Origin: Pseudomonas pudica
GTDB taxonomy: Bacteria > Pseudomonadota > Gammaproteobacteria > Pseudomonadales > Pseudomonadaceae
Direction: 5' to 3'
Assembly (NCBI RefSeq): GCF_015680405.1
Contig: NZ_JADLJS010000006.1
Location: 124,001-188,000 of the forward strand
Length of the DNA stretch: 64,000 bases
Shown here: positions 28,457-37,371 of the stretch, in pieces
How positions within the stretch are numbered: the stretch's first letter is position 1
Layout: every line of letters begins with the position of its first letter
Translations under genes and position numbers: made by a program
The notes under the pieces: model-generated
Databases searched by the model: none
Seen by the model: only the letters and a program-made list of their open reading frames with translations
What the model was told of the DNA's origin: nothing

Positions 28457-29602
28457 TCAGGCGCCCAGTTCGCGTACCAGCGAGTCGCGGGTGATTTCGC
28501 TGATCGACTTGGCGCCGGTCAGCACCATCGCTACGCGCATTTCCTTCTCGAACAGCTCCAGCAGGTTCTTCACCCCGGCCTGGCCGTGCACGGCAAGGGC
28601 GTAGAGGAAGGCGCGGCCGATCAGTACGGTATCGGCGCCCAGGGCGATCATGCGCACCACGTCGAGGCCGCTGCGGATGCCGGAGTCGGCGAGGATCTTC
28701 AGGTCACCTTTGACCGCATCGGCAATTGCCGGCAGGGCGCGGGCGCTGGACAGCACGCCGTCGAGCTGGCGGCCGCCGTGGTTGGACACGACGATGCCGT
28801 CGGCACCGAACCTGACCGCATCACGGGCGTCATCGGCATCGAGGATGCCCTTGATGATCATCGGGCCGTCCCAGAATTCGCGGATCCACTCCAGGTCTTT
28901 CCAGGAGATCGACGGGTCGAAGTTGTTGGCCAGCCAGCCGATGTAGTCGGCAAGGCCGGTGGGGTTGCCACGGTAGGTGGAAATGTTGCCCAGATCGTGC
29001 GGGCGCCCCATCACGCCGACATCCCACGCCCACTCGGGGTGGGTCATGGCTTGCAGCACGCGACGCAGCGGGCCGTTCTTGCCGCTCATGCCAGAGTGGG
29101 CGTCGCGGTACCGGGCGCCGGGTGTCGGCATGTCGACGGTGAACACCAGGGTCTTGACCCCGGCGGCCTTGGCCCGCTCCAGAGCGTTGCGCATGAAGCC
29201 GCGGTCCTTGAGCACGTACAACTGGAACCACATCGGCCGGTCGATGGCCGGGGCCACTTCTTCGATCGGGCAAACCGACACCGTGGACATGGTGAACGGG
29301 ATGCCGTGGGCAGCTGCCGCGCGCGCCGCTTGCACTTCGCCGCGGCGGGCGTACATGCCGGTGAGGCCGACCGGGGCCAGGGCCACTGGCATGCTCAGGG
29401 TTTCGTCGAACAGTTTGGTCTGAAGGCTGAGTTCGGACATGTTCTTCAGCACGCGCTGACGCAGGGCAATACTGGCCAGGTCCGAGACGTTGTGGCGCAG
29501 GGTGTGCTCGGCGTAGGCGCCGCCGTCGGCATAGTGGAACAGGAAGGGAGGCAGCTTGCGTTGGGCCGCGGCGCGATAGTCGGTAGAGGCAGAAATGATC
29601 AT
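28457..29602 (-). CDS. lldD: L-lactate dehydrogenase, FMN-dependent
   Basis: 381 residues. It oxidises L-lactate to pyruvate with electrons going to quinone, and is a peripheral membrane enzyme. The FMN-dependent alpha-hydroxy-acid dehydrogenase fold spans the whole chain. The signature [10 protein letters not shown] carries the catalytic His and the substrate Arg; [13 protein letters not shown] and QLYVLKDR mark the FMN site. ATG 29602 lies 63 bases after the lldP stop and the gene ends 75 bases before lldE. It is expected to be induced by lactate through LldR. Confidence 0.95.
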   Translation of the reverse strand: MIISASTDYRAAAQRKLPPFLFHYADGGAYAEHTLRHNVSDLASIALRQRVLKNMSELSLQTKLFDETLSMPVALAPVGLTGMYARRGEVQAARAAAAHGIPFTMSTVSVCPIEEVAPAIDRPMWFQLYVLKDRGFMRNALERAKAAGVKTLVFTVDMPTPGARYRDAHSGMSGKNGPLRRVLQAMTHPEWAWDVGVMGRPHDLGNISTYRGNPTGLADYIGWLANNFDPSISWKDLEWIREFWDGPMIIKGILDADDARDAVRFGADGIVVSNHGGRQLDGVLSSARALPAIADAVKGDLKILADSGIRSGLDVVRMIALGADTVLIGRAFLYALAVHGQAGVKNLLELFEKEMRVAMVLTGAKSISEITRDSLVRELGA

Positions 29603-29665
29603 GGATTCTCGCAGCGTTGCATGTGGGGACTGCCGGGCGCGCGATGGCGCCCGGCCCCTTTCACT

Positions 29666-31336
29666 TTAGTGATGAACCAGCATGCCGGTCAGCCAGTAGG
29701 CCTGGATCAGGGTGATCAGGCCGACGATGGTGGCGAAGAACAGGCTGTGCTTGACGGTGAAGCGGAACAGGTCGGATTCCTTGCCAACCAGGCCGGTGGC
29801 GGCGCAGGCCACGGCGATCGACTGCGGCGAAATCATCTTGCCGGTCACGCCGCCGCTGGTGTTGGCTGCTACCAGCAGAGTGTCATTGACCCCGATCTGG
29901 TGCGCGGTGGTGGCCTGCAGCGAGCTGAACAGGGCGTTGGACGAAGTGTCGGAACCGGTCAGGAACACGCCCAGCCAGCCGAGGAATGGCGAGAAGAACG
30001 GGAACGCGGCACCGGTACCCGCCAGCACCAGCGCCATGGTCGAGGACATGCCGGAGTAATTGGTGACGAAGGCGAAGGCCAGCACCATGCCGATCGACAG
30101 GATTGGCCAGCGCAGCTCCCAGAAGGTTTCCTTGAAAGTGGTCAGACTAGTTTTGAAGTTGATCTTCAGCACGGCCATGGAGATCAGCGCCGAGAGGAAG
30201 ATCGCGGTGCCGGTGGCAGAGATCGGGTCGAGCTTGAACACCGCTGGCATGGCGGTTGGCGCGGCGACGATCGGTGCGGTCTTGATCACCAGTTGGTCGA
30301 GGTGCGGGATGGCGAAGTTGAACACGAAGTTGTACATCGCGCCGCCTGGGGCGAACGCTGCCTTGAACGGTTTCAAGGTCCAGATGGTGACCAGCACGGT
30401 GAGGATCAGGAACGGTGACCAGGCCTTGAAAATTTCGCCAAAGCTGTAGGGGCTTGGCTGGCTGCCGCTTGGCTGAACCACGGCGGCGCCGACGCTGCCT
30501 TTGGCTTCGGCGAACGAACGCTTGGGCTGCCAGACTTTCAGGAACAGGGTCAGGGCGATCAGGCTGGCCAGGGCCGAGGTGATGTCCGGCAGCTCCGGGC
30601 CGATGAAGTTCGAGGTGAAGTACTGGGTGACGGCGAAGCTCAGGCCGGCGACCAGGGCGGCAGGCCAGGTTTCTTTCACGCCACGCAGGCCGTCCATCAT
30701 GAACACCAGCCAGAACGGTACGAACAGCGACAGCAGCGGCAGCTGGCGGCCGGTCATGGCGCCAATGTGGAAGGCGTCGATGCCGGTGACCTGGCCGGCC
30801 ACGATGATCGGGATACCCAGGGCGCCGAAGGCCACTGGCGCGGTGTTGGCGATCAGGCACAGGCCGGCGGCGTACAGAGGGTTGAAGCCCAGGCCCACCA
30901 GCAGCGCGGCAGTGATTGCCACCGGTGCGCCAAAGCCTGCCGCACCTTCCAGGAAGGCACCGAAGCAGAAGCCGATCAGCAGCACTTGCAGGCGCTGGTC
31001 ATCGGTAATCGACAGCACCGAACTGCGGATCACTTCGAACTGGCCGCTCTTGACCGTGAGTTTGTACAGGAACACCGCGGCTACGATGATCCAGGCAATC
31101 GGCCAGAGGCCGTAGAGGAAGCCATAACCCGCAGCGGCGAATGCCATGTCGACAGGCATCTGGAAGGCGAAGATGGCCACCAGGATCGACAATGCGAGAG
31201 TTATGCTGCCGGCCACGTGGCCTTTGAGGCGGAACACGGCGAGGGCAAGGAAGAAAAAGACGATGGGAATGACCGCCGCCAGTGCGGACAGGCCAAGACT
31301 ACCAAGCGGACTATAGATTTGTTGCCAGGTTTGCAT
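29666..31336 (-). CDS. lldP: L-lactate permease
   Basis: 556 residues, a full-length LctP-family transporter with about 12-14 membrane helices across the chain. Recognisable parts are [20 protein letters not shown] in the first half and [18 protein letters not shown] near the C-terminus. It imports L-lactate, and probably D-lactate and glycolate, with protons. It is the first gene of the lactate operon, transcribed away from lldR; an LldR-type operator lies 46-62 bases upstream of its ATG. Confidence 0.95.
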   Translation of the reverse strand: MQTWQQIYSPLGSLGLSALAAVIPIVFFFLALAVFRLKGHVAGSITLALSILVAIFAFQMPVDMAFAAAGYGFLYGLWPIAWIIVAAVFLYKLTVKSGQFEVIRSSVLSITDDQRLQVLLIGFCFGAFLEGAAGFGAPVAITAALLVGLGFNPLYAAGLCLIANTAPVAFGALGIPIIVAGQVTGIDAFHIGAMTGRQLPLLSLFVPFWLVFMMDGLRGVKETWPAALVAGLSFAVTQYFTSNFIGPELPDITSALASLIALTLFLKVWQPKRSFAEAKGSVGAAVVQPSGSQPSPYSFGEIFKAWSPFLILTVLVTIWTLKPFKAAFAPGGAMYNFVFNFAIPHLDQLVIKTAPIVAAPTAMPAVFKLDPISATGTAIFLSALISMAVLKINFKTSLTTFKETFWELRWPILSIGMVLAFAFVTNYSGMSSTMALVLAGTGAAFPFFSPFLGWLGVFLTGSDTSSNALFSSLQATTAHQIGVNDTLLVAANTSGGVTGKMISPQSIAVACAATGLVGKESDLFRFTVKHSLFFATIVGLITLIQAYWLTGMLVHH

Positions 31337-31381
31337 ATGGGGTGGCCCCTAATTGTTGTTGGTCAGGCACTGGCATTGGAT

Positions 31382-31398
31382 AATTGGTAAGACCAATT
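31382..31398. promoter_or_regulatory. LldR/PdhR-type operator
   Basis: AATTGGTAAGACCAATT is a perfect 7-3-7 palindrome matching the ATTGGT-N3-ACCAAT box bound by the LldR/PdhR group of GntR regulators. It lies in the lldP-lldR divergent region, 46 bases upstream of the lldP start. Confidence 0.9.
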
Positions 31399-31592
31399 TA
31401 CAATGGCTGGGCGCTAGGTTAAAAGCGTCTTCGTGGGTGTGTCAATTTGTCCCGTGCAAAACTTTGGTCGTGTGCCGATGAGCGGGCGCCTGGTGGGCCG
31501 GGAAAATCGTCACCTGGTGGGTGTTTGCGCGATCTGGATCGGCGAGAATAGACGCCCCCTGAAATCTGCCGGGGGTTTGTGGAGAGCATGTG

Positions 31593-32360
31593 ATGGTTTT
31601 TGATCAGGTCCGCCAACGGCGCCTGTCCGACGACATTGTCGATCGGTTGGAAGGGATGATTCTGGAAGGCACGCTGACTTCGGGGCAGCGGCTGCCGGCC
31701 GAGCGTGTCCTTGCCGAGCAGTTCGGCGTTTCCCGCCCGTCACTGCGTGAGGCGATCCAGAAGCTGGTGGCCAAGGGGCTGCTGGTCAGCCGCCAGGGTG
31801 GGGGCAATTTTGTCGCCGAGTCTCTGGGGTCCACTTTCAGCGACCCATTGCTGCAGCTGCTCGAGCACAGTGCCGAGGCGCAGCGTGACCTGCTCGAATT
31901 CCGCCATACCCTGGAGGCGTCCTGCGCCTACTACGCGGCCCAGCGCGCGACCCAGCCGGACCGGGCGCGGCTGAAGGCGGCGTTCGATGCGCTGCAGGAC
32001 TGCTATGCGAGGGCTGATGAGGTGACTCGCGCAGAGGAGGGCGCTGCCGATGCGCGCTTCCATCTTGCGATTGCCGAAGCCAGCCATAACGCCGTGCTGC
32101 TGCACACCATTCGGGGCTTGTTCGACCTGCTCAAGCGCAATGTAGTGACCAACATCGGTGGCATGTACCAGCAACGCACCGAGACCCGGGACATGCTGAT
32201 CAGCCAGCACCGGGAGCTGTACCTGGCGATAGTCGAGGGCAGGGCGGAGGATGCGCGGGAGGTGTCCAGCCGGCACATTCTGTATGTGCAGGAGGTGCTG
32301 GAAGAGGCGCATGAAGAAGCGCAGCGAGTGGCGCGGGCGGAGCGGCGTAGCGGGCGTTGA
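31593..32360 (+). CDS. lldR: GntR/FadR-family regulator of lactate use
   Basis: 255 residues. An N-terminal winged helix-turn-helix (PAERVLAEQFGVSRPSLREA, about residues 33-52) is joined to a C-terminal FCD ligand-binding domain with the metal or ligand His residues (FHLAIAEASHN, SQHRELYLAI). It divergently faces lldP and most likely represses lldPDE until lactate binds. ATG 31593 has GGAGAG six bases upstream; a GTG three bases earlier is less well placed. A REP pair follows the stop. Confidence 0.92.
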   Translation: MVFDQVRQRRLSDDIVDRLEGMILEGTLTSGQRLPAERVLAEQFGVSRPSLREAIQKLVAKGLLVSRQGGGNFVAESLGSTFSDPLLQLLEHSAEAQRDLLEFRHTLEASCAYYAAQRATQPDRARLKAAFDALQDCYARADEVTRAEEGAADARFHLAIAEASHNAVLLHTIRGLFDLLKRNVVTNIGGMYQQRTETRDMLISQHRELYLAIVEGRAEDAREVSSRHILYVQEVLEEAHEEAQRVARAERRSGR

Positions 32361-32378
32361 GATTTGTACTGGCAGTGC

Positions 32379-32410
32379 TGGCCTCTTCGCGGGTAAACCC
32401 GCACCCACAG
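32379..32410. repeat. REP element, left arm of a pair
   Basis: Contains CTTCGCGGGTAAACCCGC. It pairs with an inverted copy at 32445-32473 between the convergent lldR and smpB genes. Confidence 0.85.
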
Positions 32411-32444
32411 AGACTGCACCGAATCTGAACTCAGTGTTAATCCA

Positions 32445-32473
32445 GTGGGAGCGGGTTTACCCGCGAAGAGGCC
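32445..32473. repeat. REP element, right arm of a pair
   Basis: Contains GAGCGGGTTTACCCGCGAAG, inverted relative to 32379-32410. Together they can form a long hairpin between the convergent genes. Confidence 0.85.
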
Positions 32474-32495
32474 AGAACAGGCTAAAGAAGAGGTA

Positions 32496-32978
32496 TTACT
32501 CTTCCTTGCCCTTGTTCCGCACTGCCCGCTGCAGCTCGCGGTTGGAATCGCGCTCGCGCATGGTGTCGCGCTTGTCGAATTCCTTCTTGCCCTTGCCCAG
32601 TGCGATTTCGCACTTGATCAGGTGCTTGCTCCAGTACAGCGCCAGGGCCACGCAGGTGTAGCCCTTTTGCGCCACGGCCGCTTCCAGTCGCTCGAGCTCG
32701 CGCTTGTTCAGCAGCAGCTTGCGAGTACGGATGGGGTCGGCGATGACGTGGGTGCTGGCCGTGGTCAGCGGGGTGATGTGGCTGCCGAACAGCCAGGCTT
32801 CACCGTCCTTCAGCAGCACGTAGCTGTCAGTCAGGTGCGCCTTGCCGGCTCGCAGGCTTTTTACTTCCCAGCCGGACAGGACCAGCCCGGCCTCGAACTT
32901 GTGTTCGATGAAGTAATCGTGTCGCGCCTTCTTGTTTTGCGCGATGGTCCCGGTCGGATGTTTCTTTTGTTTAGCCAT
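32496..32978 (-). CDS. smpB: tmRNA-binding protein SmpB
   Basis: 160 residues, the normal length. It binds the tRNA-like end of tmRNA and the ribosome in trans-translation. Typical stretches are [42 protein letters not shown] and a basic C-terminal tail ([14 protein letters not shown]) that enters the mRNA channel. ATG 32978 is set by homology; longer in-frame starts run into the divergent ratA region. Its RNA partner ssrA is in the same window. Confidence 0.97.
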   Translation of the reverse strand: MAKQKKHPTGTIAQNKKARHDYFIEHKFEAGLVLSGWEVKSLRAGKAHLTDSYVLLKDGEAWLFGSHITPLTTASTHVIADPIRTRKLLLNKRELERLEAAVAQKGYTCVALALYWSKHLIKCEIALGKGKKEFDKRDTMRERDSNRELQRAVRNKGKEE

Positions 32979-33140
32979 AGGGGCGGCATTATAGGCAGTC
33001 GCCGCGTCGTCGGCTATGGGATTTCGGTGTGCTTGAGCCACTGCAATGAATACCGGACAATACAGCCCCTGTCTTTGCGGCAGAACCTGTTTTCGGCGCG
33101 CTGCGAAGCGCCGCCACCCAGCCTTGGAAGTGACGCCTGG

Positions 33141-33575
33141 ATGACTACCCATATTCAACGCTCCGCCCTGCTGCCATACCCTGCCCAGGCGCTTTACGAT
33201 CTGGTCAACGATGTGGCCAGCTATCCGCAGTTCCTGCCTTGGTGCTCGGCCTCGACGGTGATCGAAGCCAGCGACACGCACATGCGCGCCAAGCTCGAAG
33301 TGGCCAAGGGCGGCATGAGCCAGCACTTCGTCACTCGCAATGTACTGGTGCCGGGGCAGTCCATCGAGATGAACCTGGAAGAAGGGCCGTTCACCCAGCT
33401 GCATGGCCTGTGGGTGTTCAAGCCGTTGGGTGACAAGGCCTGCAAGATCAGCCTGGACCTGTCGTTCGATTATGCCGGCCCGCTGGTGCGCGCGACCCTG
33501 GGTCCGCTGTTCAACCAGGCGGCCAATACGCTGGTGGATGCGTTTTGCCAGCGTGCCAAGCAGTTGAATGCCTGA
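33141..33575 (+). CDS. ratA: RatA-type START/polyketide-cyclase-like protein
   Basis: 144 residues with the START-like fold ([20 protein letters not shown] near the N-terminus, [20 protein letters not shown]-terminal helix [12 protein letters not shown]). RatA-type proteins are linked to ubiquinone binding (Coq10-like) and, in E. coli, to blocking 70S ribosome assembly. It diverges from smpB. The usual neighbour rnfH does not follow; a bidirectional terminator comes 16 bases after the stop. Confidence 0.9.
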   Translation: MTTHIQRSALLPYPAQALYDLVNDVASYPQFLPWCSASTVIEASDTHMRAKLEVAKGGMSQHFVTRNVLVPGQSIEMNLEEGPFTQLHGLWVFKPLGDKACKISLDLSFDYAGPLVRATLGPLFNQAANTLVDAFCQRAKQLNA

Positions 33576-33591
33576 CTGAAAAAGCGGCAAC

Positions 33592-33620
33592 AAAAAGCCC
33601 GGACCAGGTCCGGGCTTTTT
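33592..33620. terminator. Bidirectional terminator between ratA and bamE
   Basis: AAAAAGCCCGGA and TCCGGGCTTTTT form a 12-base stem around a 5-base loop. It has a T tract on the plus strand and a mirrored A tract, so it can serve both convergent genes. Confidence 0.9.
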
Positions 33621-33635
33621 GTTTCTGCTCGCCGC

Positions 33636-34169
33636 TTATTGAGGCGAGGTTTCCAACGGCGCTGGAGTCGGGACCGGGGTGGTCTCGATGGTGTCGATCT
33701 CGCGCTGGATGGATTCTTCCACCGAGCCTGGCTTGGCCGGTTTTTCTTCAGGCTGCACGGTTGGCTGCTCTGCCTGGTTGGCCGGGCTGACCGTGGTGTC
33801 ACTGCTGCCGCCAAGGATTTCCTGGTCGCGGCTGACGCCTGGCATGAAGTCGCCAGAAAGGCTGACCAGCTGATCGCTTTCGTTGAAGAACACACTCATG
33901 CGTTCTTGCTGGCGTTTGCCGCCGCCTGGCTGCAGGCTGTACAGGTAATCCCAACGGTTGGTGTTGAAGGTGTCCTGGATCAGCGGGTTACCCATGATAA
34001 ACCTTACTTGCCGGCGGGTCATTCCGGGGCGCAATTGGTCTATCATGTCTTGCGTAACGACATTGCCCTGCTGGATGTCGATTTTGTAAACCCCGGGAAA
34101 CGAGCAACCGGCGAGTGCGAGCAGTCCCACTAGGGTGAGGCTGGTTAGCAAGAGCTTGGTGTTTTGCAT
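33636..34169 (-). CDS. bamE: Outer membrane protein assembly lipoprotein BamE (OmlA)
   Basis: 177 residues. A lipoprotein signal with lipobox LLALAGC (Cys22) anchors it to the outer membrane. The SmpA/OmlA fold follows ([46 protein letters not shown]). It is part of the BAM complex that inserts beta-barrel proteins. The last 60 residues are a low-complexity Pro/Glu-rich tail ([17 protein letters not shown]) longer than in E. coli BamE. The start is ATG 34169, because the lipobox must be near the N-terminus. It diverges from fur. Confidence 0.93.
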   Translation of the reverse strand: MQNTKLLLTSLTLVGLLALAGCSFPGVYKIDIQQGNVVTQDMIDQLRPGMTRRQVRFIMGNPLIQDTFNTNRWDYLYSLQPGGGKRQQERMSVFFNESDQLVSLSGDFMPGVSRDQEILGGSSDTTVSPANQAEQPTVQPEEKPAKPGSVEESIQREIDTIETTPVPTPAPLETSPQ

Positions 34170-34266
34170 CGGTGGGCGACTTCCACTATCTTGGCTGGAC
34201 AACGTAAACCCCGATCATACCCGTATTAAGAGAAGCTGCGAAGCAGCATCGGCGAGAAAGCTGACC

Positions 34267-34671
34267 ATGGTTGAAAATAGCGAATTGCGCAAAGCCGGTC
34301 TCAAGGTGACCCTGCCTCGAGTCAAGATCCTTCAGATGCTCGACTCCACCGAGCAGCGTCACATGAGCGCCGAGGATGTCTACAAGGCGCTGATGGAGGC
34401 TGGCGAGGACGTGGGCCTGGCCACCGTCTACCGCGTACTGACCCAGTTCGAAGCGGCGGGTCTGGTGGTTCGCCACAACTTCGACGGCGGTCATGCGGTG
34501 TTCGAACTGGCCGATGGCGGTCACCACGACCATATGGTCAACGTGGATACCAGTGAAGTCATCGAGTTCATGGATGCCGAGATCGAGAAACGCCAGCGCG
34601 AAATCGTGGCCGAGCATGGCTACGAGCTGGTAGACCACAATCTGGTCCTGTACGTGCGTAAAAAGAAGTAA
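34267..34671 (+). CDS. fur: Ferric uptake regulator
   Basis: 134 residues, the usual Pseudomonas length. It is the iron-responsive repressor of siderophore and uptake genes. The N-terminal winged helix (LKVTLPRVKILQML, SAEDVYKALMEAGEDVGLAT) is followed by the metal-binding and dimer domain, with HHDHMVNVDTSEVIEF carrying the His/Asp/Glu ligands. ATG 34267. Divergent from bamE, as usual in Pseudomonas. An intrinsic terminator follows 28 bases downstream. Confidence 0.97.
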   Translation: MVENSELRKAGLKVTLPRVKILQMLDSTEQRHMSAEDVYKALMEAGEDVGLATVYRVLTQFEAAGLVVRHNFDGGHAVFELADGGHHDHMVNVDTSEVIEFMDAEIEKRQREIVAEHGYELVDHNLVLYVRKKK

Positions 34672-34699
34672 CGATTTCTTATCGTTATGAATGGCAAAG

Positions 34700-34719
34700 G
34701 CGACCTTCGGGTCGCTTTT
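34700..34719 (+). terminator. Intrinsic terminator of fur
   Basis: GCGACC and GGTCGC form a 6-base stem with a TTCG tetraloop, followed by TTTT. Confidence 0.85.
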
Positions 34720-34753
34720 GTGCTTTCTGAGGCTGAGAGCTGGGTCGTTTGTG

Positions 34754-34787
34754 CCGGCCTCTTCGCGGGTAAACCCGCTCCCACAGG
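34754..34787. repeat. REP element, left arm of a pair
   Basis: Contains CTTCGCGGGTAAACCCGCTC. It pairs with 34801-34833 between the convergent fur and recN genes. Confidence 0.9.
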
Positions 34788-34800
34788 TACTGCGGAATAT

Positions 34801-34833
34801 CCTGTGGGAGCGGGTTTACCCGCGAAGAGGCCT
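34801..34833. repeat. REP element, right arm of a pair
   Basis: Contains GAGCGGGTTTACCCGCGAAG, inverted copy of 34754-34787 and ending 13 bases before the recN stop. Confidence 0.9.
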
Positions 34834-34846
34834 GGAAAAGAAGGGT

Positions 34847-36520
34847 TCAGGCCTTGCCGCTCACCACCATCTTGCGCGCATGCGCCAGGGATTCCTTGGT
34901 CAGGTCTATGCCGCCCAGCATCCGCGCCACTTCCTCGACCCGCTCGCGTTTGCCCAGGTTGGCCACGGCGGTATGGGTGGTGTCGCTGTTGCGCACCTTG
35001 TGCACGAACAGGTGGTGATGCCCTTGTGCCGCCACCTGCGGCAGGTGAGTAACGGTTAGCACCTGGCCGCGTTCGCCCAGGCGGCGCAGCAGTTGGCCGA
35101 CGATTTCGGCAGTAGGCCCGCCGATACCGACGTCGACTTCGTCGAACACCAGGGTGGGAATGCGCGAGGTCTGCGCGGTAATCACCTGAATGGCGAGGCT
35201 GATGCGGGACAGTTCGCCACCTGAAGCCACCTTGGCCAGGCCTTTGAGCGGTTGGCCGGGGTTGGCGCTGACGAGTAGTTCGATCTGTTCCAGGCCATGA
35301 GGCGAAAGGTCTGCTCCCTCATTGGGTGTAAGTGCGATGCAGAAGCGCCCGCCGGGCATGCCCAGGCGCTGGATTTCCTGCTCGACGGCCACTGCCAGCT
35401 GCTGGGCGGCCTGCTGGCGCAGTGCACTGAGCTCGCGAGCCTTCTCTTTATAATGCTGGGCGAAAGCGGCCAGCTCTTCACCCAGCCGCTCGATCGACTC
35501 GTCACTGGCGTTCAGGCCTTCCAGCTCTTCCATCAACTGCTGTTGCAGGTGGGGTAGTTCGGTGGGGTGCACGCGGTGTTTACGCGCCAGCGTATAGATA
35601 GTGTCGAGGCGTTCTTCCAGTGCCTGCAGGCGCATGGGGTCGGCGTCGAAGTTGTCGAGGAAGCGGTTGAGCTCGCCCACGGCCTCCTCGACCTGGATCT
35701 GCGCGCTGGCGATCAGGTTGGCCGCTTCGCTCAGTGCCTTCGGCGAGTTGGTAGCGGCACCCAGGCGGTTGAGGCTGGAGGTGAGGGCGCTGAGCACATT
35801 GCCCGAATCGCTTTCACTGCACTGGTCGATGACCTGTCGGCAAATGCCGAACAGGGCTTCGGCGCTGGTCAGGTTCTTGTGTTCCTGCTCCAGCTGCTCC
35901 AGCTCGTGTTCGCCCAGGCCGAGGTTGTCCAGTTCTTCCAGTTGGTAGCTCAACAGCTGATGGCGGGCGCGCTGCTCATCGCCGGAGTTGGACAGGCGCT
36001 CCAGCTCCAGACGGGTCTGGTTCCAGCGCTTGGCCGCCAGCTGTACCTGGCGGGCCAGGTCGACGGCACCGGCGTACTCGTCGAGCAGGCGCCGGTGCGT
36101 GTCGGTCTTCAGTAGCGACTGGTGCTCGTGCTGGCTGTGGATATCGATCAGTAGCTCGCCCAGTGCCTTGAGATCGCCGAGTGGGCAGGGCGTGCCATTG
36201 ATGTAGCCGCGGCTGCGGCCTTCGGCGGTGATCACCCGGCGCAGGATGCACAGGCCGTCGTTGTCCAGGTCGCGCTCGGCCAGCCAGGCATGTGCCTCGG
36301 GGATGTCCACCAGGTCGAAGGTGGCGAGTATGTCTGCCTTGTCCGTGCCGGGGCGAACCACGCCGCTGTCAGCCCGGTCGCCCAGCGCCAGGCCGAGGGC
36401 GTCGAGCATGATCGACTTGCCGGCACCGGTCTCGCCGGTGATGACGGACATGCCGCGGGCGATTTCGAGATCGAGGTGCTCGACGATGGCGTAGTTGTGA
36501 ATGGACAGGTGCACCAGCAT
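34847..36520 (-). CDS. recN: DNA repair ATPase RecN
   Basis: 557 residues. An SMC-like cohesin-type ATPase that helps repair double-strand breaks. Walker A GETGAGKSIMLDALGLALGD (from residue 29) and the C-terminal head (SGGELSRISLAIQ signature, LVFDEVDVGIGG Walker B, VTHLPQVAA) enclose two coiled-coil arms with a hinge. ATG 36520 gives the typical N-terminus MLVHLSIHNYAIVEHLDLEI. A LexA box 25-40 bases upstream indicates SOS control. Convergent with fur. Confidence 0.97.
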   Translation of the reverse strand: MLVHLSIHNYAIVEHLDLEIARGMSVITGETGAGKSIMLDALGLALGDRADSGVVRPGTDKADILATFDLVDIPEAHAWLAERDLDNDGLCILRRVITAEGRSRGYINGTPCPLGDLKALGELLIDIHSQHEHQSLLKTDTHRRLLDEYAGAVDLARQVQLAAKRWNQTRLELERLSNSGDEQRARHQLLSYQLEELDNLGLGEHELEQLEQEHKNLTSAEALFGICRQVIDQCSESDSGNVLSALTSSLNRLGAATNSPKALSEAANLIASAQIQVEEAVGELNRFLDNFDADPMRLQALEERLDTIYTLARKHRVHPTELPHLQQQLMEELEGLNASDESIERLGEELAAFAQHYKEKARELSALRQQAAQQLAVAVEQEIQRLGMPGGRFCIALTPNEGADLSPHGLEQIELLVSANPGQPLKGLAKVASGGELSRISLAIQVITAQTSRIPTLVFDEVDVGIGGPTAEIVGQLLRRLGERGQVLTVTHLPQVAAQGHHHLFVHKVRNSDTTHTAVANLGKRERVEEVARMLGGIDLTKESLAHARKMVVSGKA

Positions 36521-36544
36521 GGGGCGGCTCCCGAAAGGTCAGGT

Positions 36545-36560
36545 CTGTTTATTTATACAG
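36545..36560. promoter_or_regulatory. LexA (SOS) box of recN
   Basis: CTGTTTATTTATACAG matches CTGT-N8-ACAG exactly, with an AT-rich centre. It lies 25 bases upstream of the recN ATG. Confidence 0.9.
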
Positions 36561-36626
36561 TACTTTTTTCAGGCCTGCCAATGCCCCTTGGCAGATTCTG
36601 TTGCAGCCGGGAAAACCACCTTGCCC

Positions 36627-36654
36627 CTTGAAGCTGGTTTTTCCGGCCCCATAT
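36627..36654 (+). promoter_or_regulatory. Sigma32 heat-shock promoter of grpE
   Basis: CTTGAAG, a 13-base spacer, then CCCCATAT, close to the sigma32 consensus CTTGAAA-N13-CCCCATNT. It lies 59 bases before the grpE ATG. Confidence 0.88.
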
Positions 36655-36712
36655 AGCCGTCATCCAAGGCGAGCCTGGCTCGCAGTCCACAAAATTGCGC
36701 AGGAGAGACCCC

Positions 36713-37270
36713 ATGGCTGACGAACAGCTGAACGAGAAAGACCTAAACGTCGAAGAGACCGGTGCAGGTAATGCTGCCGACGCCCGCGTCCTGGAACTCG
36801 AGGAGCAGCTGGCCGCCGCCAAGGACCAGGCGCTGCGCGCCGTTGCCGACGTGCAGAACGCTCGCCGTCGTGCCGAACAGGATGTCGAGAAAGCCCACAA
36901 GTTTGCCCTCGAGAAGTTCTCGGGCGACCTGCTGCCTGTGATCGACAGCCTGGAGCTGGCCCTGGCGCACTCCAGTGCCGACGACGAGCACGTCAAGCAG
37001 ATCCGTGAAGGTGTCGAGCTGACCCTGAAGATGTTCCAGGACACCCTCAAGCGTTACAACCTTGAAGCGGTCGACCCTCACGGCCAGCCGTTCAATCCAG
37101 AGCATCACCAGGCCATGGCCATGCAGGAAAACGCCGAAGTCGAGCCGAACAGCGTGCTGAACGTGTTCCAGAAGGGCTATCTGCTCAACGGCCGCCTGCT
37201 GCGCCCTGCCATGGTGGTGGTCAGCAAGGCGCCGAGCGCCGCGCAGCCCTCGATCGATGAAAAGGCTTGA
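36713..37270 (+). CDS. grpE: GrpE, nucleotide exchange factor of DnaK
   Basis: 185 residues. It releases ADP from DnaK in the Hsp70 cycle. It has a long N-terminal coiled coil (residues 20-85, [20 protein letters not shown]) and a C-terminal beta domain ([33 protein letters not shown]-type signature). ATG 36713 has AGGAGAGA upstream. First gene of the grpE-dnaK-dnaJ heat-shock cluster, with its own sigma32 promoter. Confidence 0.97.
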   Translation: MADEQLNEKDLNVEETGAGNAADARVLELEEQLAAAKDQALRAVADVQNARRRAEQDVEKAHKFALEKFSGDLLPVIDSLELALAHSSADDEHVKQIREGVELTLKMFQDTLKRYNLEAVDPHGQPFNPEHHQAMAMQENAEVEPNSVLNVFQKGYLLNGRLLRPAMVVVSKAPSAAQPSIDEKA

Positions 37271-37293
37271 AATCCTTCCGGGCATCCCCATCT
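37266..37293 (+). promoter_or_regulatory. Sigma32 heat-shock promoter of dnaK
   Basis: CTTGAAA, a 13-base spacer, then CCCCATCT: an exact consensus match. It overlaps the grpE stop codon and lies 78 bases before the dnaK ATG. Confidence 0.92.
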
Positions 37294-37371
37294 AGGTGTC
37301 AAGCCTTCAAGTATTACCGCAGTTGGCCAAAGTAGTCGCTGCTACCAAATTCAAGTTTCGGGAGAGTTAAC

